Shown one piece after another: positions 32,941 to 44,981 of a stretch of DNA of 64,000 nucleotides. The stretch comes from Peromyscus leucopus (taxonomy: Eukaryota; Chordata; Mammalia; Rodentia; Cricetidae). The translations under genes were made by a program, and so were the position numbers. Where the stretch lies: contig NC_051086.1 in the NCBI RefSeq assembly GCF_004664715.2, positions 71,415,986-71,479,985 on the forward strand, given 5' to 3'. The notes under the pieces are model-generated. The model was not told where the DNA came from and did not search any database. It worked only from the letters and a program-made list of their open reading frames with translations. How positions within the stretch are numbered: position 1 is the stretch's first letter; the number at the start of each line of letters is the position of its first letter.

Positions 32941-33487
32941 TGTAGCTTGAGTTTTTCTGCCTTGCCCACAGTCAGGACAAATCTTTGTCACCCGCCAGTC
33001 CCACAGCCGCTCAGACCCAACCAAGTAAACACAGAGACTTATATTGCTTACAAACTGTATGGCCGTGGCAGGCTTCTTGCTAACTGTGCTTATAGCTTAA
33101 ATTAGTCCATTTCCATAAATCTATACCTTGCCACGTGGCTGGTGGCATACCGGCATCTTCACATGCTGCTGGTCATGGCGGCGGTTGCAGTGTCTCTGGT
33201 CATGGCGGCGGCTGCAGCCAGTCCTTCTGCCTTTCTGTCCTTTTATTTCTCCTCTCTGTTAGTCCCGCCTATCCTTCCTGCCTAGCCACAGCCGATCAGG
33301 TTTTATTTATTGACCAATCAGAACAACTTGACATACAGACCATCCCCCAGCACAGCCAAGTGCAGACCATCTCAAACACCTGCACTCAGGCCCATGGTCC
33401 TAATCATCCTCTATACGGACCTGCTGGGTAACGCCACAAAGAACCCAAGAAGGGCTCCCACAGGACATACATTAACATCCCACAGCA
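32941..33487 (-). repeat. Left arm LTR (reverse)
   Basis: On the minus strand it begins tgctgtgggatgtt and ends gctaca. It contains gattggtcaataaataaaac (a CCAAT-type box and an AATAAA) and a short tandem repeat of ccgccgccatgaccag. Transcription from it would run leftward. Confidence 0.9.
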
Positions 33488-33783
33488 CTTAAATATTCTT
33501 TGTGTTCCCATAAGATACAGCGCCCCCCTCTAGCAGGAAGTAGTAAGAGAAGCTACGCCCAAATTCCCAAATATACCAAGCTGGCTTTGGAGATGTGTAA
33601 AAGTTAAAACCTTCCTTTTTAAAAAAAAGAAAAGGGTCCCAGCACTCAGGAGGCAGAGCCAGGTGGATCTCTGTGAGTTCGAGGCCAGCCTGGGCTACCA
33701 AGTGAGCTCCAGGAAAGGTGCAAAGCTACACAGAAAAACCCTGTCTCGAAAAACCAAAAAAAAAAAAAAAAGAAAAGGGGAAG
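33488..33783 (+). mobile_element. Spacer: ERV 3' internal remnant with B1 in the polypurine tract
   Basis: About 150 bp of internal sequence (33488-33636) leads to a polypurine tract (aaaagaaaaggggaag) directly before the right LTR, as at a normal 3' LTR. A 5'-truncated B1 (33637-33771) sits within that tract, with aaaagaaaaggg on both sides. The left LTR has no polypurine tract at its U3 end. Confidence 0.8.
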
Positions 33784-34329
33784 TGCTGTGGGATGTTCTG
33801 TATGTCCTGTGGGAGCCCTTCTTGGGATCCTTGTGGCGTTACCCAGCAGGTCCATATAGAGGATGATTAGGACCATGGGCCTGAGTACAGGTGTTTGAGA
33901 TGGTCTGCACTTGGCTGTGCTGGGGGATGGTCTGTATGTCAAGTTGTTCTGATTGGTCAATAAATAAAACCTGATCGGCTGTGGCTAGGCAGGAAGGATA
34001 GGCGGGACTAACAGAGAGGAGAAATAAAAGGACAGAAAGGCAGAAGGACTGGCTGCAGCCGCCGCCATGACCAGAGACACTGCAACCGCCGCCATGACCA
34101 GCAGCATGTGAAGACGCCGATAAGCCACCAGCCATGTGGCGAGGTATAGATTTGTAGAAATGCGTTACTTTAAGATATAAGAATAGTTAACAAGAAGCCT
34201 GCCACGGCCATACAGTTTGTAAGCAATATAAGTCTCTGTGTTTACTTGGTTGGGTCTGAGCGGCTGTGGGACTGGCGGGTGACAGAGATTTGTCCTGACT
34301 GTGGGCAAGGCAGGAAAACTCTAGCTACA
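33784..34329 (+). repeat. Right arm LTR (forward)
   Basis: It runs from tgctgtgggatgttctgtat to ctctagctaca and mirrors the left arm, with about 20-25 differences. It is followed by CTTGTG and then unrelated L1 sequence. Confidence 0.9.
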
Positions 34330-34335
34330 CTTGTG

Positions 34336-34480
34336 GAAAACCAACCACCAGTAGATGCCTGGGTCTATTTCTGGATCCTTGATTCTATTCCATCAGTTTG
34401 CAGACCTGTTCTTACATTAGTACCATATTGTTTTGATTACTGTAGCTTTATAGTAAGCTTTTAAATCGAGACATAGAAAG
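34336..34480 (-). mobile_element. L1 fragment
   Basis: tctatttctggatccttgat and tgttttgattactgtagctt are L1-like, in antisense. Confidence 0.55.
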
Positions 34481-34619
34481 AGCTCTTATTTCATTTTCAT
34501 CAGTGTTGATTTGGCTTCTTGTGGCCCCTTCCATATAGATAAGAATTTGAAGACTTTTTTTTTTTTCAAAAAAAAATAAAGAAAAAGGGACCATTGGAAT
34601 TTTAATAAAGACAAATATT

Positions 34620-34835
34620 CAAACTCAGGTCCCCATGGTTTTATGGCAAACACTTTACCATCTGACTCATTCCCCATCCCCTCCTGTCTCTGTTTGATTT
34701 GGGCTGTGAAACTCAGACAGCCTGAAACTCCCCAGGATCACAAGCAGGTCTCCAAGTCATGCTGCCTCGGCCTCCTGAGTGCAGATCTTGTCTGGCTAAG
34801 TGGTCTCTTTCTTGCTGACTTCAAAACTGCTTTTA

Positions 34836-34888
<53 letters not shown>
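34620..34888 (-). mobile_element. Old SINE and (GT)n microsatellite
   Basis: A diverged reverse B4-like element (about 34620-34800) is followed by a GT run of about 25 units at 34839-34888. Confidence 0.55.
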
Positions 34889-34892
<4 letters not shown>

Positions 34893-35078
34893 TTCAGAGG
34901 ATGACTTTTGGGAACTGGTTCTCTCTCCTTCCACCATGTGGTATCCAGGTTGTCTGGCTTGGCAGCAAGCATCTTTATCTGCTCAGTGACCTTTGATTCC
35001 AACGAACTTCAGTGTGAATCTCCTTAGTTTGTCCTGCTGACATGTAAATGGATCTTCTTGGATAGGTAGATTTATATC

Positions 35079-35248
35079 TTTTTTTTTTTTTTTTTTTTTT
35101 TGGTTTTTCGAGACAGGGTTTCTCTGTGTAGCTTTGCGCCTTTCCTGGAGCTCACTTGGTAGCCCAGGCTGGCCTCGAACTCACAGAGATCCGCCTGGCT
35201 CTGCCTCCCGAGTGCTGGGATTAAAGGCGTGCGCCACCACGCCCGGCT
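35079..35248 (-). mobile_element. Young B1 SINE
   Basis: A T-run and a near-consensus reverse B1 end at caccacgcccggct. ggtagatttatatctt on both sides (35064 and 35250) is a perfect 16-bp target duplication. Confidence 0.95.
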
Positions 35249-35487
35249 CGGTAGATTTATATCTTTAAAAAAAATTGAGATTTTAAAAACCATTATTTTT
35301 GAGATTTTTTTCTGCTCCCTTTATTTTCTCTCTCTCTTTTTTATGAAACTCACAAAATACATATGATGTTCACATTCTTGGCTTTCCGGGGGTCTCTTAC
35401 ATTCTGGTCATCTTTCCTTGTTCTTTTTTCTTCTGTTTCTCAGACTGCGTAAGTCCATTTGCTCAATCCTCAGGGTCACTGATATTC

Positions 35488-35535
35488 AATCTCTCTGTCT
35501 CTCTCTGTCTCTGTCTCTGTCTCTGTCTCTCTCTG

Positions 35536-35590
<55 letters not shown>

Positions 35591-35712
35591 TTGAGACAGG
35601 GCTTCTCTGTGCAGCTGGCTGTCCTGAATCTTGCTCTGTAGACCAGGCTGGCCTCGAACTCACAGAGATCCACCTGCCTCTGCCTCCCGAGTGCTGGGAT
35701 TAAAGGAGTGTA
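35488..35712 (-). mobile_element. B1 SINE with (CT)n
   Basis: A CT-rich microsatellite (35488-35586) takes the place of the reversed A tail. It is followed by a reverse B1 body ending near ctaccatgcc. Confidence 0.85.
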
Positions 35713-35919
35713 CTACCATGCCAAACCTTAATTTTTTTATGTTTAATTAAGTCTCTTGTTGAAGTCAGTATTTTTTTAATTTTAGCTATTAACTTTCTTG
35801 CTCCCCAGAATCTCCATTTCCTTGTAATAATTTCTATCTTTTATTGATATCTCCCACTTACTCATATATCACTCACTTGATTTCTTATAACCCTCTGTCC
35901 ACGATTTACTTTTTCTTTT

Positions 35920-36095
35920 CTTTTCTTTTTAATTGTTGTTGTTTTTCAAGACAGGGTTTCTCTGTGTAGTTTTGGAGCCTGTCCTGGATCTTGCTCTGTA
36001 GACCAGGCTGGCCTGGAACTCACAGAGATTCCCCCTGGCTCTGCCTCCCAAGTGCTGGAATTAAAGGCGTGCGTCACCACCACCACCCCCCGGCA
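35920..36095 (-). mobile_element. B1 SINE
   Basis: A T-rich start, aagacagggtttctctgtgt and a body ending at gcgtcaccaccaccaccc. Confidence 0.88.
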
Positions 36096-36164
36096 AGGAT
36101 ATAGTTTTGATGTACTTGGTAGACATGCTTTTTTTCTTTTTTCTCTTTGATGTGATCTCATTAT

Positions 36165-36440
36165 AGTTGTGTGCTAGTCCATTTGTGCTGCTGTAACAAA
36201 ATGCCCTGGACTGGGCAGTTTATAACAACATTAAATGTATCTCTCTCAGTCCTTGAGGTTGGTAAATCTTAGATCAGGGTTCCAGCAAATTGTCATGTTT
36301 GGAGAGGGACCTCCACTTTGTAGCTGATGCCTTCTCTGTGCTCTTACAGGACGGTGGGATAAGGCAGTTCTCTGTGTGGGAACTCCCTATTGAAGTGTTC
36401 CTGTGGTTGGAATACTTCTCCTCCAAAATTCGGAAGTTTT
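36165..36440 (+). mobile_element. Ancient mammalian interspersed repeat
   Basis: gctagtccatttgtgctgct, aaaatgccctggactgggca and ctctctcagtccttgaggtt match a repeat found in other placental mammals. The family name is uncertain. See also 16642-16912. Confidence 0.5.
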
Positions 36441-36604
36441 TTGTGTGACAGAAGTAGCGGCGAAGACTTTAAGTCTTAAAGCCTAAGAGGTAATTAGTCC
36501 ACGAGGGCTCCTCTCTTATGAATGAGATAACAGAACTTGAAGGGGGCTGGTTTCTCTGTCTTTGTGCCTTCTTCCATATCAGGATATGTTAAGAAGACCC
36601 TCCC

Positions 36605-37250
36605 AGGGCCTGGAGAGATGGCTCAGCAGCTAGAGCTTTTGCTGGTTGTGATGGCTAGTCTTATGTCAGCTTGACACACAAACCAGAATTATCTGAAAGG
36701 AAGGAATCTTAGCTGAGAAAATGCCTCCATAAGATCTGCTGTAAGGCGTTTTCTTAATTAGTGATCAATGCGGGAAGGCCCAGCCCATTGTGGGTGGGAT
36801 CATCCCTGGGCTGGTGGTCCTTGGTTCTGTGGGAAAGCAGACAGAGCAAGCCATGAGAAGCAAGTCAGTAAGCAGCATCTCTCCACGGCCTCTGCATCAG
36901 CTCCTGCCTCCAGGTTCCTGCCCTGCTTGAGTTCCTGTCCTGACTTCCTTTGATGATAAACAGAGATATGAAAGTGTAAGGTAAATAAACCCTTTCCTCC
37001 CCAACTTGTTTTGTGGTTAAGGTGTTTCATCACAGCAACAGTAATCCTAACTAAGACACTGTTCTTCTAGGAAACCAGAATTTACTTCTCAGTACCCACA
37101 TTAGGCAGCTCACAACCGCCTGGAACTCCAGCTCCAGAGGATTGGATGCTCTCTTCTGGCCTCTGCGGTCACACGCAAACACCTGATATACCCACACACA
37201 TACAAATACACACAAATAAAACAAATAAAAATAAATTAAAAAATGACTCT
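36605..37250 (+). mobile_element. B2 SINE split by an MT LTR
   Basis: The B2 head (gggcctggagagatggctca) lies at 36605-36646. The rest resumes at 37059 (ctgttcttctaggaaaccag) and ends in an AAAT-type tail. Confidence 0.85.
36647..37058 (+). repeat. MT-type MaLR solo LTR
   Basis: A 412-bp LTR runs from tgtgatggctagtcttatgt to atcctaactaagaca. Its length and sequence follow the rodent MT (ERVL-MaLR) consensus, including the AATAAA near ggtaaataaaccctttcctc. The flanks ctggt and ctgtt match at 4 of 5 positions, as expected for a 5-bp duplication. Confidence 0.9.
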
Positions 37251-37723
37251 TCCCAAATGCTGGTGCCTAATGTTAGACTCCTTACATCAGCCTCTAGAAC
37301 TATATAAATTAGTGAAATCTCAAAGAAGTTTTAGTTCACATTTATCTGATGGCTAAAGATGTTGAACATATTCTTAGTGTTTCTCAGCCATTTGTATTTC
37401 ATCCCTTGAGAACACTATTTAGCTCCACGCCTCATTTTTTTTAAACTGGGTTGTTGGTTTTCTTGCTGTTTAATTTTTTATGAAATAAGTGGATGACTGT
37501 GACTTTCCTCCAGTAACAGCGACATCTCAGAAAAGGAGTTCCATGGTTAATATGCCCAGTATTCAAATGGCCACTCCTCCACAAAAGCACTGAAGAACAC
37601 AAAGAAACAGGAACATACCATTCTTCACAAGGAAAAGAGAAATGGACAGACAGTGTCCCTGAGGAATCCTAGGCTCCAGACTTATTAGGTGAATTAACAT
37701 GCTCAAATAAGAAAAAGTAAATC

Positions 37724-37830
37724 AGCCGGGCAGTGGTGGCGCACGCCTTTAATCCCAGCACTCGGAAGGCAGAGACAGGTGGATGGATCTCTGTGAGTTC
37801 GAGGCCAGCCTGGGCTACCAAGTGAGTTCC
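37724..37830 (+). mobile_element. B1 SINE, 3'-truncated
   Basis: gccgggcagtggtggcgcac to ccaagtgagttcca lacks the last 30-40 bp and the A tail. Confidence 0.88.
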
Positions 37831-38040
37831 ATATTGGTTACTACTCAAGTTTTGACATTTCCCCCCAGGTTGTCTGCTGTCACATGATTTCCAGTGTCCC
37901 CAGATTTTATTTTATGTAAAATAAGAAGTTGGGTGGTGTTCTAACTGTAGGATATAGTTTGTTTTGGTTTGTTTGTTTTTGTTAGCCCCTCGATGTTTGT
38001 TATTCCTTCCATAGCTACTGGCTTAAAACTGAGCGAGTAG

Positions 38041-38265
38041 GGGCCGGAGAGATGACTCAGTTGTTGCTCTCAAGGACCCAGGTTTCCCTGCACCCACATG
38101 GCAGCTCACACCCATTCGTCCCTGCACTTCCAGAGGATCCGACCCCTCTTCTGACCTTCACAGGCACCGGGCGTGCACATGGTTCACAGAGAGGCGTGCA
38201 AGCGAAACACTCAGACAAGTAAAATAACCTAAAATCAAACCAATCTTTATTTTAAAAAGAGAATT
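38041..38265 (+). mobile_element. B2 SINE
   Basis: It has the head ggggccggagagatgactca, a diverged body, and a TTTTAAA-rich end. Confidence 0.75.
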
Positions 38266-38269
38266 AAGA

Positions 38270-39340
<1,071 letters not shown>

Positions 39341-39349
39341 CTTTCTTTC

Positions 39350-39545
39350 TTTCTTTTTTTTTTTTTTTTTTTTTTTTTTTTGTTGTTGTTGTTGTTGTTT
39401 GAGACAGGGTTTCTCCATGTACCTTTGGTGCCTGTCCTGGATTTTTCTCTATAGACCAGACTGGCCTCAAACTCACAGAGATCCACCTGGCTCTGCCTCC
39501 TGAGTGCTGGGATTAAAGGTGTGCACCACTGTCGCCCGGCTACTT
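39350..39545 (-). mobile_element. B1 SINE
   Basis: A T/GTT run (39355-39400) is followed by gagacagggtttctccatgt and a reverse B1 body ending at gtcgcccggcta. Confidence 0.88.
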
Positions 39546-39855
39546 TTTTTTTTTTTCAAGACAGGGTTTCTCAGGGACTGGAGAGATAGCTCAGAGGTTA
39601 AGAGCACTGACTGCTCTTCCAGAGGTCCTGAGTTCAATTCCCAGCAACCACATGGTGGCTCACAACCATCTGTAATGAGATCTGGCACCCTCCTCTGTAT
39701 ACATAATAAATTTTTTAAAAAAATCTTTAAAAAAAAAAGACAGTGTTTCTCTATATTTCCCTGGCTGTCCTGGACTCTCTATGTAGACCAGGCTGACCTT
39801 AAATTCAGAGATCCACCTCCCGAGTGCTGGGATTAAAAGGATATGCCATCACCGT
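39546..39855 (-). mobile_element. B1 SINE split by a B2
   Basis: A reverse B1 begins at 39546 (caagacagggtttctc). It is interrupted by a forward B2 (39572-39735, ggactggagagatagctcag) and resumes at 39740 after a second copy of aagacagtgtttctc, the target duplication. Confidence 0.88.
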
Positions 39856-39895
39856 CAAATGCTATTCAAAAAAAAAATGCCAATGGAAATTAAAA

Positions 39896-40471
39896 TGTTA
39901 GGATAATCTTTTTGTACAGTGTGAAGATGTGTCTCTGTTTAACCTCACCTGCCTAAGGCACCTTCTGATTGGTTTAAAAAAGAACTGAATGTCCAATAGC
40001 TAGGCAGGAAAAGGATAGGCAGGACTTTCATGGAGAGATAGGAATTCTGGGTAAGAATCAGAGGTGCAGGAGATTCATCAGCCAGACTCAGAGGAAGTCA
40101 AACATTTGGTATTGAGGGGAGGTAATGAGCCACATGGCAGAACACAGGTTAATAAAAGCAGGTTAATTTAAGTTTAAGAACTAGTTGGGGGCTGGAGAGA
40201 TGGCTCAGAGGTTAAGTGCACTGGCTATTCTTCCAGAGGTCCTGAGTTCAATTCCCAGCAACCACATGGTGGCTCACAACCATCTGCAATGAGATCTGGT
40301 GCCCTCTTCTGGCCTGCAGGGATAAGTGCGGACAGAACACTGTATACACAATAAACAAATAAAAATTAAAATTAACTAGTTGGGGACAAGCCTAAGCTAA
40401 GGCCAAGCTTTCATAATTAATAAAAAGTCTCATTATTCAGGAGCTGACGGTCCAAAGAAAGACCTGTTATA
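39896..40471 (+). repeat. 5' LTR of ERV-2, with a B2 inside
   Basis: The LTR is about 385 bp plus a forward B2 at 40187-40372. The B2 is bounded by aactagttgggg-type copies at about 40178 and 40375. It has ctgattggttt (a CCAAT-type box) and AATAAA-like signals, and ends in ...ctgttata. Confidence 0.85.
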
Positions 40472-40473
40472 TT

Positions 40474-40491
40474 TCGTGCCCAATGTGGAGA
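40474..40491 (+). promoter_or_regulatory. Degraded tRNA-Lys primer-binding site
   Basis: tcgtgcccaatgtggaga lies two bases after the LTR and is recognisable against tggcgcccaacgtggggc with about five changes. Confidence 0.65.
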
Positions 40492-41239
40492 CATGTATAT
40501 ATAAGCATATATAGGGTCTGAGAAAGCTGAGAAAAGTTCCAGAAATGGAGCTGGACATGGCTCTCTAGCAACCACAGTCTCTCAGGCAGTCCTGGTGATC
40601 TTTTAAGAGGCCCTGCTGTAGAGCCAAGCACTTGAATGGGGCCTGTGAACAGCCATGCGCTACTCCGTGGGAGACTAGGAGAGATGCCCACTACAGCACA
40701 GGCCCAACAACTTCCCAAAGCTGGTGCAGATCCTGGCCAGTGCCTATGGTGTGAGGCTTGGCTTTCACAGAAGGGTGAGCGGTGGCTGCAGCACAGAACC
40801 AGCAGGATGACCTGCAGGATCCACCCGAAGGGGCGGAGCAGCTGCCAGTCCATGTGCTAAGCAGAACCACAGAAGGAGCCCACAGAGGCACAGAAGGGCA
40901 AAAGGAACATTTTCCAGGAGCCACCACAGAGCACAGATGCCACAGTCTCTCTGGAAGGCTTGTGTGTGACTGCTCCTTCCTGTCGGGTCAATCACCTAGC
41001 CCTTTAAGCCTTGGTTCACACGGTCACAGAACGGCTGAAGGCATGCAGAAAGCCGGGTCCAGATCAAGGAAACCTCTGAACAGACACTAAACAGGTACAG
41101 AATGCTTGCAAATGTGCTTAGGTGCTGAAAAAAGAAAAAGAAAATAGATATAGACAGTCATAGAAAAAATATAAATAGTTTGAAAATAATAAAGGGAAGT
41201 CTTTAAAGAGAGAGTAAAGTAATACAGAAAGAATAAGCC
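40492..41239 (+). other. ERV-2 leader
   Basis: GC-rich leader-like sequence. The open frames of 70-130 codons on both strands (for example 40467-40853, minus) do not resemble any gene. Confidence 0.5.
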
Positions 41240-41620
41240 ATGGGAAATACAACACAGGGTTTTTGGACCCTCTACAGTGCTTTAGTAACTTTAAAATGTT
41301 TAAATGCTAATGAACAAAAAACAGTAGCTACAGAGAGACATTGGACTGTGGGGGAAAGTGCTGAATTAAACCAGTCTATGTATTTTAAGTATGTCTTAAC
41401 TTCAGAATGGAAGTCAGGAAATGTGTTACTTTGGGAAGGGGGGGAGGCTACGCCTTTGTCTCCACAGGAAATGAAAATCTATGGATTCCTTCAAAATTAA
41501 TAAAGATCAGATTTGACCAGGGAAGACCTCCTGAAAATTTGGCTGCAGATATGAAGGAAGAAACCAAGAAAAACTACAAGACAGGTGATGCTGATCCCTC
41601 TATGTGGAAACAGCTCTGAG
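41240..41620 (+). pseudogene. Integrase C-terminal remnant of ERV-2 pol
   Basis: Two overlapping frames (41240-41500 and 41407-41619) contain the end of a betaretroviral integrase: LNANE and a downstream RHW, then TSEWKSGNVLLW, and in the next frame the C-terminal DNA-binding domain signature LWIPSKLIKIRF. The frame change lies in the G-run at about 41437-41447. No catalytic core is present upstream. It is a non-functional relic. Confidence 0.8.
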
Positions 41621-43608
41621 ACTGGATGAGACATGATAAATCTTGTTGGGTACAGAGTCCTCATGACTTACCATTACATGCCATCCTTTCATATGGTGTG
41701 CATGGATGTTTATGTTACATTTTGATTATACAGTCTAAAACAGACTGTCTAAAAGACAGATGCCTTTTACCTTCTCAAACATAGAGCAGAGAATCATTAT
41801 TAGCTGATTTGTGCACACTGCATATTCCATACTTGTGTGTGTATATGTTACCTTTAAGAGTTTGTGTGTTTTCAGAACAAAAGGACCATACACCAATGAA
41901 GACAAGACAGGTAGCCCAGGTGATCCAGCCTCTCAGAATGCCTCCATTGCTGTTTCCTCAAAATTTTGCATCCAGGACAACTTCAAAGTGGCTAGCTAAG
42001 ATGGTCCAGCATCGCAGATTACTCCAGCCAGGACTTCAGTTAATGCTGCACTTTCCCACCACACAGAATCTGAACAACAGATGATATAGTTATCTCTCCC
42101 AGGACTTGACCATTATCCTAATTTTCTCAGGGTCCCCTAAAGATGCCGTTGCTCCCAGACAGCATGAAGCAATTTTAAGAACATGACACCCACATTCTCA
42201 AGAGGTGGAATGGGTGGTTTTTGGTCATTTGGTGGGTTATGGATATTTGTCATCATTTAAGGGCATTGGTTGCAAGTTATTATTGGTCGTGGTCAGGGAG
42301 GAAACTAAGCAAAGGAGGGTAGATTCAGAGATCTCTTTCTTTTTCTTTCCTCTATACTTCTTTCTCTCTTATCTAGTATTGGGAGAAAGGGGATTGAGTA
42401 ATGAAAAGAAAAGGGGGGATATAGATATGATAGGATAAAAGGGTAGATTATTGAATCTACTTTTATACTAAAAGGCAACTACTAGTCTCAAATATTTTAC
42501 ATTGGTATGGATTTTTGTATATTGATACAAATTTGAGGTTAGTTTTGTTACAACATACTATGTAATGTTTCTACTCTTGTTTAAGGTATTGTATCTGTGC
42601 AACTTATTTTAAAATGTAATGTAAAGTTCTAGTCCTTGAAAGCTACTATAACAAACTGTTAGGATAATTAAGAAATGCAGGTTAGTAGTTAGTCACCTGT
42701 AACAATCAAACTTGTAGTCATGTTAGGTATGTTTTCAAGGTTAAACAGAGATATATCTTAGATAGATAGATGGTCTTCAAACACTTCAGGGATCTACAGA
42801 ATATGGCATTTAAGATGTTTTAATAACATAAGGCTTTTCATGACAGTGAGACATGTCTGCTCCTGGCAGCACCAATCTACTTCAGAGACGATGATGGGCA
42901 TTGAAGAACCTCCATATGGAGTTTGCTTTCAATGTGGCAAAGCTAGCCATTGGGCAAGAATCTGCCTTTGACTCAACTGCTGACAGTATGCTGCCCAAAT
43001 TGGACAAGCAGAACAACAAAGGAAGTCAACTGTCAAACTTTGCCAACACAAGGTGGGCAAGTCCTTCAAAATTCCTGCTTCATAAAAAGTCTGTCAGATA
43101 TTCTAAGCCTGTAAGCTGAAAATAGATGCCCCAACATTGCAGAGGAACCTGTCCAGGCAGCCAGATGTCTCTATCATTTCTATTGTTTGGGAAGTTGCTT
43201 GCTCTGCACTTCCTGTTTACTCAGGTAATATTAGATCCTTCTCAGGCCTCTGATGGGGTTGAAGACTAGATAGTTATAGTTACAGTTTTCCTTGTTACCA
43301 AAATCAGAAAAGAAATTCACAAAAGAGATGTAAAGTTTATAAAGGTTGAGAGACATAAAAGTTTAAGTTATTTATCTAAGACAATGTTTTAAGGTCTAAA
43401 AAGATATTTTTAGGTTGGTAATACAAGTTACAGTAGGAAATGATTTAGATACAAAACTTTGGACTCACCAAGATAGTGCTTTCTCCAAAGTTGCCAAATA
43501 CAAGCAGACTGAACATTGTAAATGTAATTCTTACCTGATAATTGTTCTTATTGTATATGGTTTGTTGATGTTAGAGAAAGAACCTTTTATTGGACTTAAA
43601 GGGAGGGA
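41621..43608 (+). other. 3' internal region of ERV-2
   Basis: From about 41880 it aligns with 12060-13731 of ERV-1. It has the hairpin gtagattattgaatctac at about 42442, a zinc-knuckle frame at 42924-42965, and a polypurine tract, aaagggaggga (43598-43608), before the 3' LTR. No env was recognised. Confidence 0.7.
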
Positions 43609-43994
43609 TGTTAGGATAATCTTTTTTGTACACGGTGTGAAGATGTGTCTCTGTTTAACCTCACCTGCCTAAGGCATCTTCTGATTAGTTTAATAAAGAG
43701 CTGAATATCCAATAGTTAGGCAGGAGATGATAGGTGGGACTTTCATGGAAAGATAGGAACTCTGGGAAAGAATCTGAGGCAGGAGATTTGCCAGCCAGAT
43801 TCAGAGGAAGTCAGACTTATGGTACTGAGGAGAGGTAACAAGCCATGTGGCAGAATATAAATGAATATAAGTGGATGCTTTTAAGTTATAAAAGCTAATG
43901 GAACAAGCCTAAGCTAAGGCCAAGCTTTCATAATTAATAAGAAGTCTCCATGTCATTAGTCGGGAGCTGACAGGACAGAGAAAGACCTACTACA
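43609..43994 (+). repeat. 3' LTR of ERV-2
   Basis: This is a 386-bp LTR, uninterrupted, running from tgttaggataatctttttt to cctactaca, followed by the target copy TTAAAG. Confidence 0.88.
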
Positions 43995-44059
43995 TTAAAG
44001 CTTCACTGGAGACATTCAATAGCAGAATGGAACTAGAAGGACCAATGAGCCTAAAGATA

Positions 44060-44340
44060 GATCCTCAGGGACTGAACCAATGGCTCAGCTGTAGAGCACA
44101 TACACTCACAGGGCAGTGGTGGAGCACGTCTTTAATCCAGCACTGTGGAGGCAGAGGCAGATGGATCTCTGTGAGTTCAAGGCCAGACTGATTACAGCCA
44201 AGGCTACACAGAGAAACTCTATCTCAAAAAACAAACAAACAAACAAACAAAGCACATACACTCTTACAGAGGACCAGCACCCATATCAGGTGGCTTACAA
44301 CAACCTATAACTCTAGGTCCAGGGAATCCAATACCCTGGC

Positions 44341-44428
<88 letters not shown>

Positions 44429-44455
44429 ACACACACACGCACGCGTGCAAATAAA
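44060..44455 (+). mobile_element. SINE cluster with (CT)n(CA)n
   Basis: A B1 (44112-44240) is inserted in an older B2/ID-like element (about 44066-44111 and 44250-44340). Then come a CT run (44345-44382) and a CA run (44383-44440). Confidence 0.75.
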
Positions 44456-44529
44456 TAATAAAAATATTTTTTAAAGATAGATCCATAGTCATTCTCCACT
44501 CTGAAATAGAAAGAAAAAAAGGTCACTCT

Positions 44530-44980
44530 TAAGGCTGAGTTTGCACCTGGTCAGAGTTCACCTGGAAGATGTTGAGGATGGATCTCTGGATGGCCTGAAC
44601 CCACATCTTCCCCCCTCTCCAGGGTCTCCTGCACGTGTGGTATCTTCTGTCTTCCTTTTTATGCTCTGCCACCGCTTGTTGGAGGAAATCAGAGCTGTGG
44701 GACATCAGCTTGTTTCTCTGTGCACGGGCCCAGCTTGTTCCAGCTTCAACCTTGAAGCTATTCTAAAGAGTCACAACAATACCCTAGATAAGTTACAGCA
44801 ATGCCCTGTGCCTTTGCAATGCATGGACTTTCATAGATTAATACTGCTGTGGAATCAGACTTGATTTTATCTGACTTTTTTAAGAGCAGCTTTACTCAAG
44901 GTTGAGTGTAGAGGACCCTCCCTTCCCCTAAAATGTTCCCCAAAGTGAGCTGGCCTTTCCCCAAGATTTCCATGACTTTT
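44530..44980. other. Intergenic, unassigned
   Basis: A 107-codon open frame at 44541-44864 (plus) resembles nothing I know and has no clear splice sites. Confidence 0.35.
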
Positions 44981-44981
44981 T

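Larger units (their letters stand above)
32935..34335. mobile_element. Inverted LTR pair with one shared target duplication
   Basis: A 547-bp LTR in reverse (32941-33487) and a 546-bp LTR in forward orientation (33784-34329), about 96% identical, face away from a 296-bp spacer. CTTGTG lies immediately outside both outer ends (32935-32940 and 34330-34335), the 6-bp duplication expected of a class II ERV integration. Both outer ends are U5 ends (gctaca / its reverse), whereas a normal provirus has one U3 and one U5 end outside. So this looks like a single integration of a rearranged element, not two separate insertions. Confidence 0.85.
39896..43994 (+). mobile_element. Decayed class II provirus, ERV-2
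   Basis: LTRs starting TGTTAGGATAATC (39896 and 43609) bound about 3.1 kb of internal sequence. The flanks TTAAAA and TTAAAG match at 5 of 6 bases. After a degraded tRNA-Lys primer-binding site and leader, the sequence goes straight to the 3' end of pol (integrase), so gag and most of pol are deleted. The 3' region is shared with ERV-1. It has no complete gene. Confidence 0.87.
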
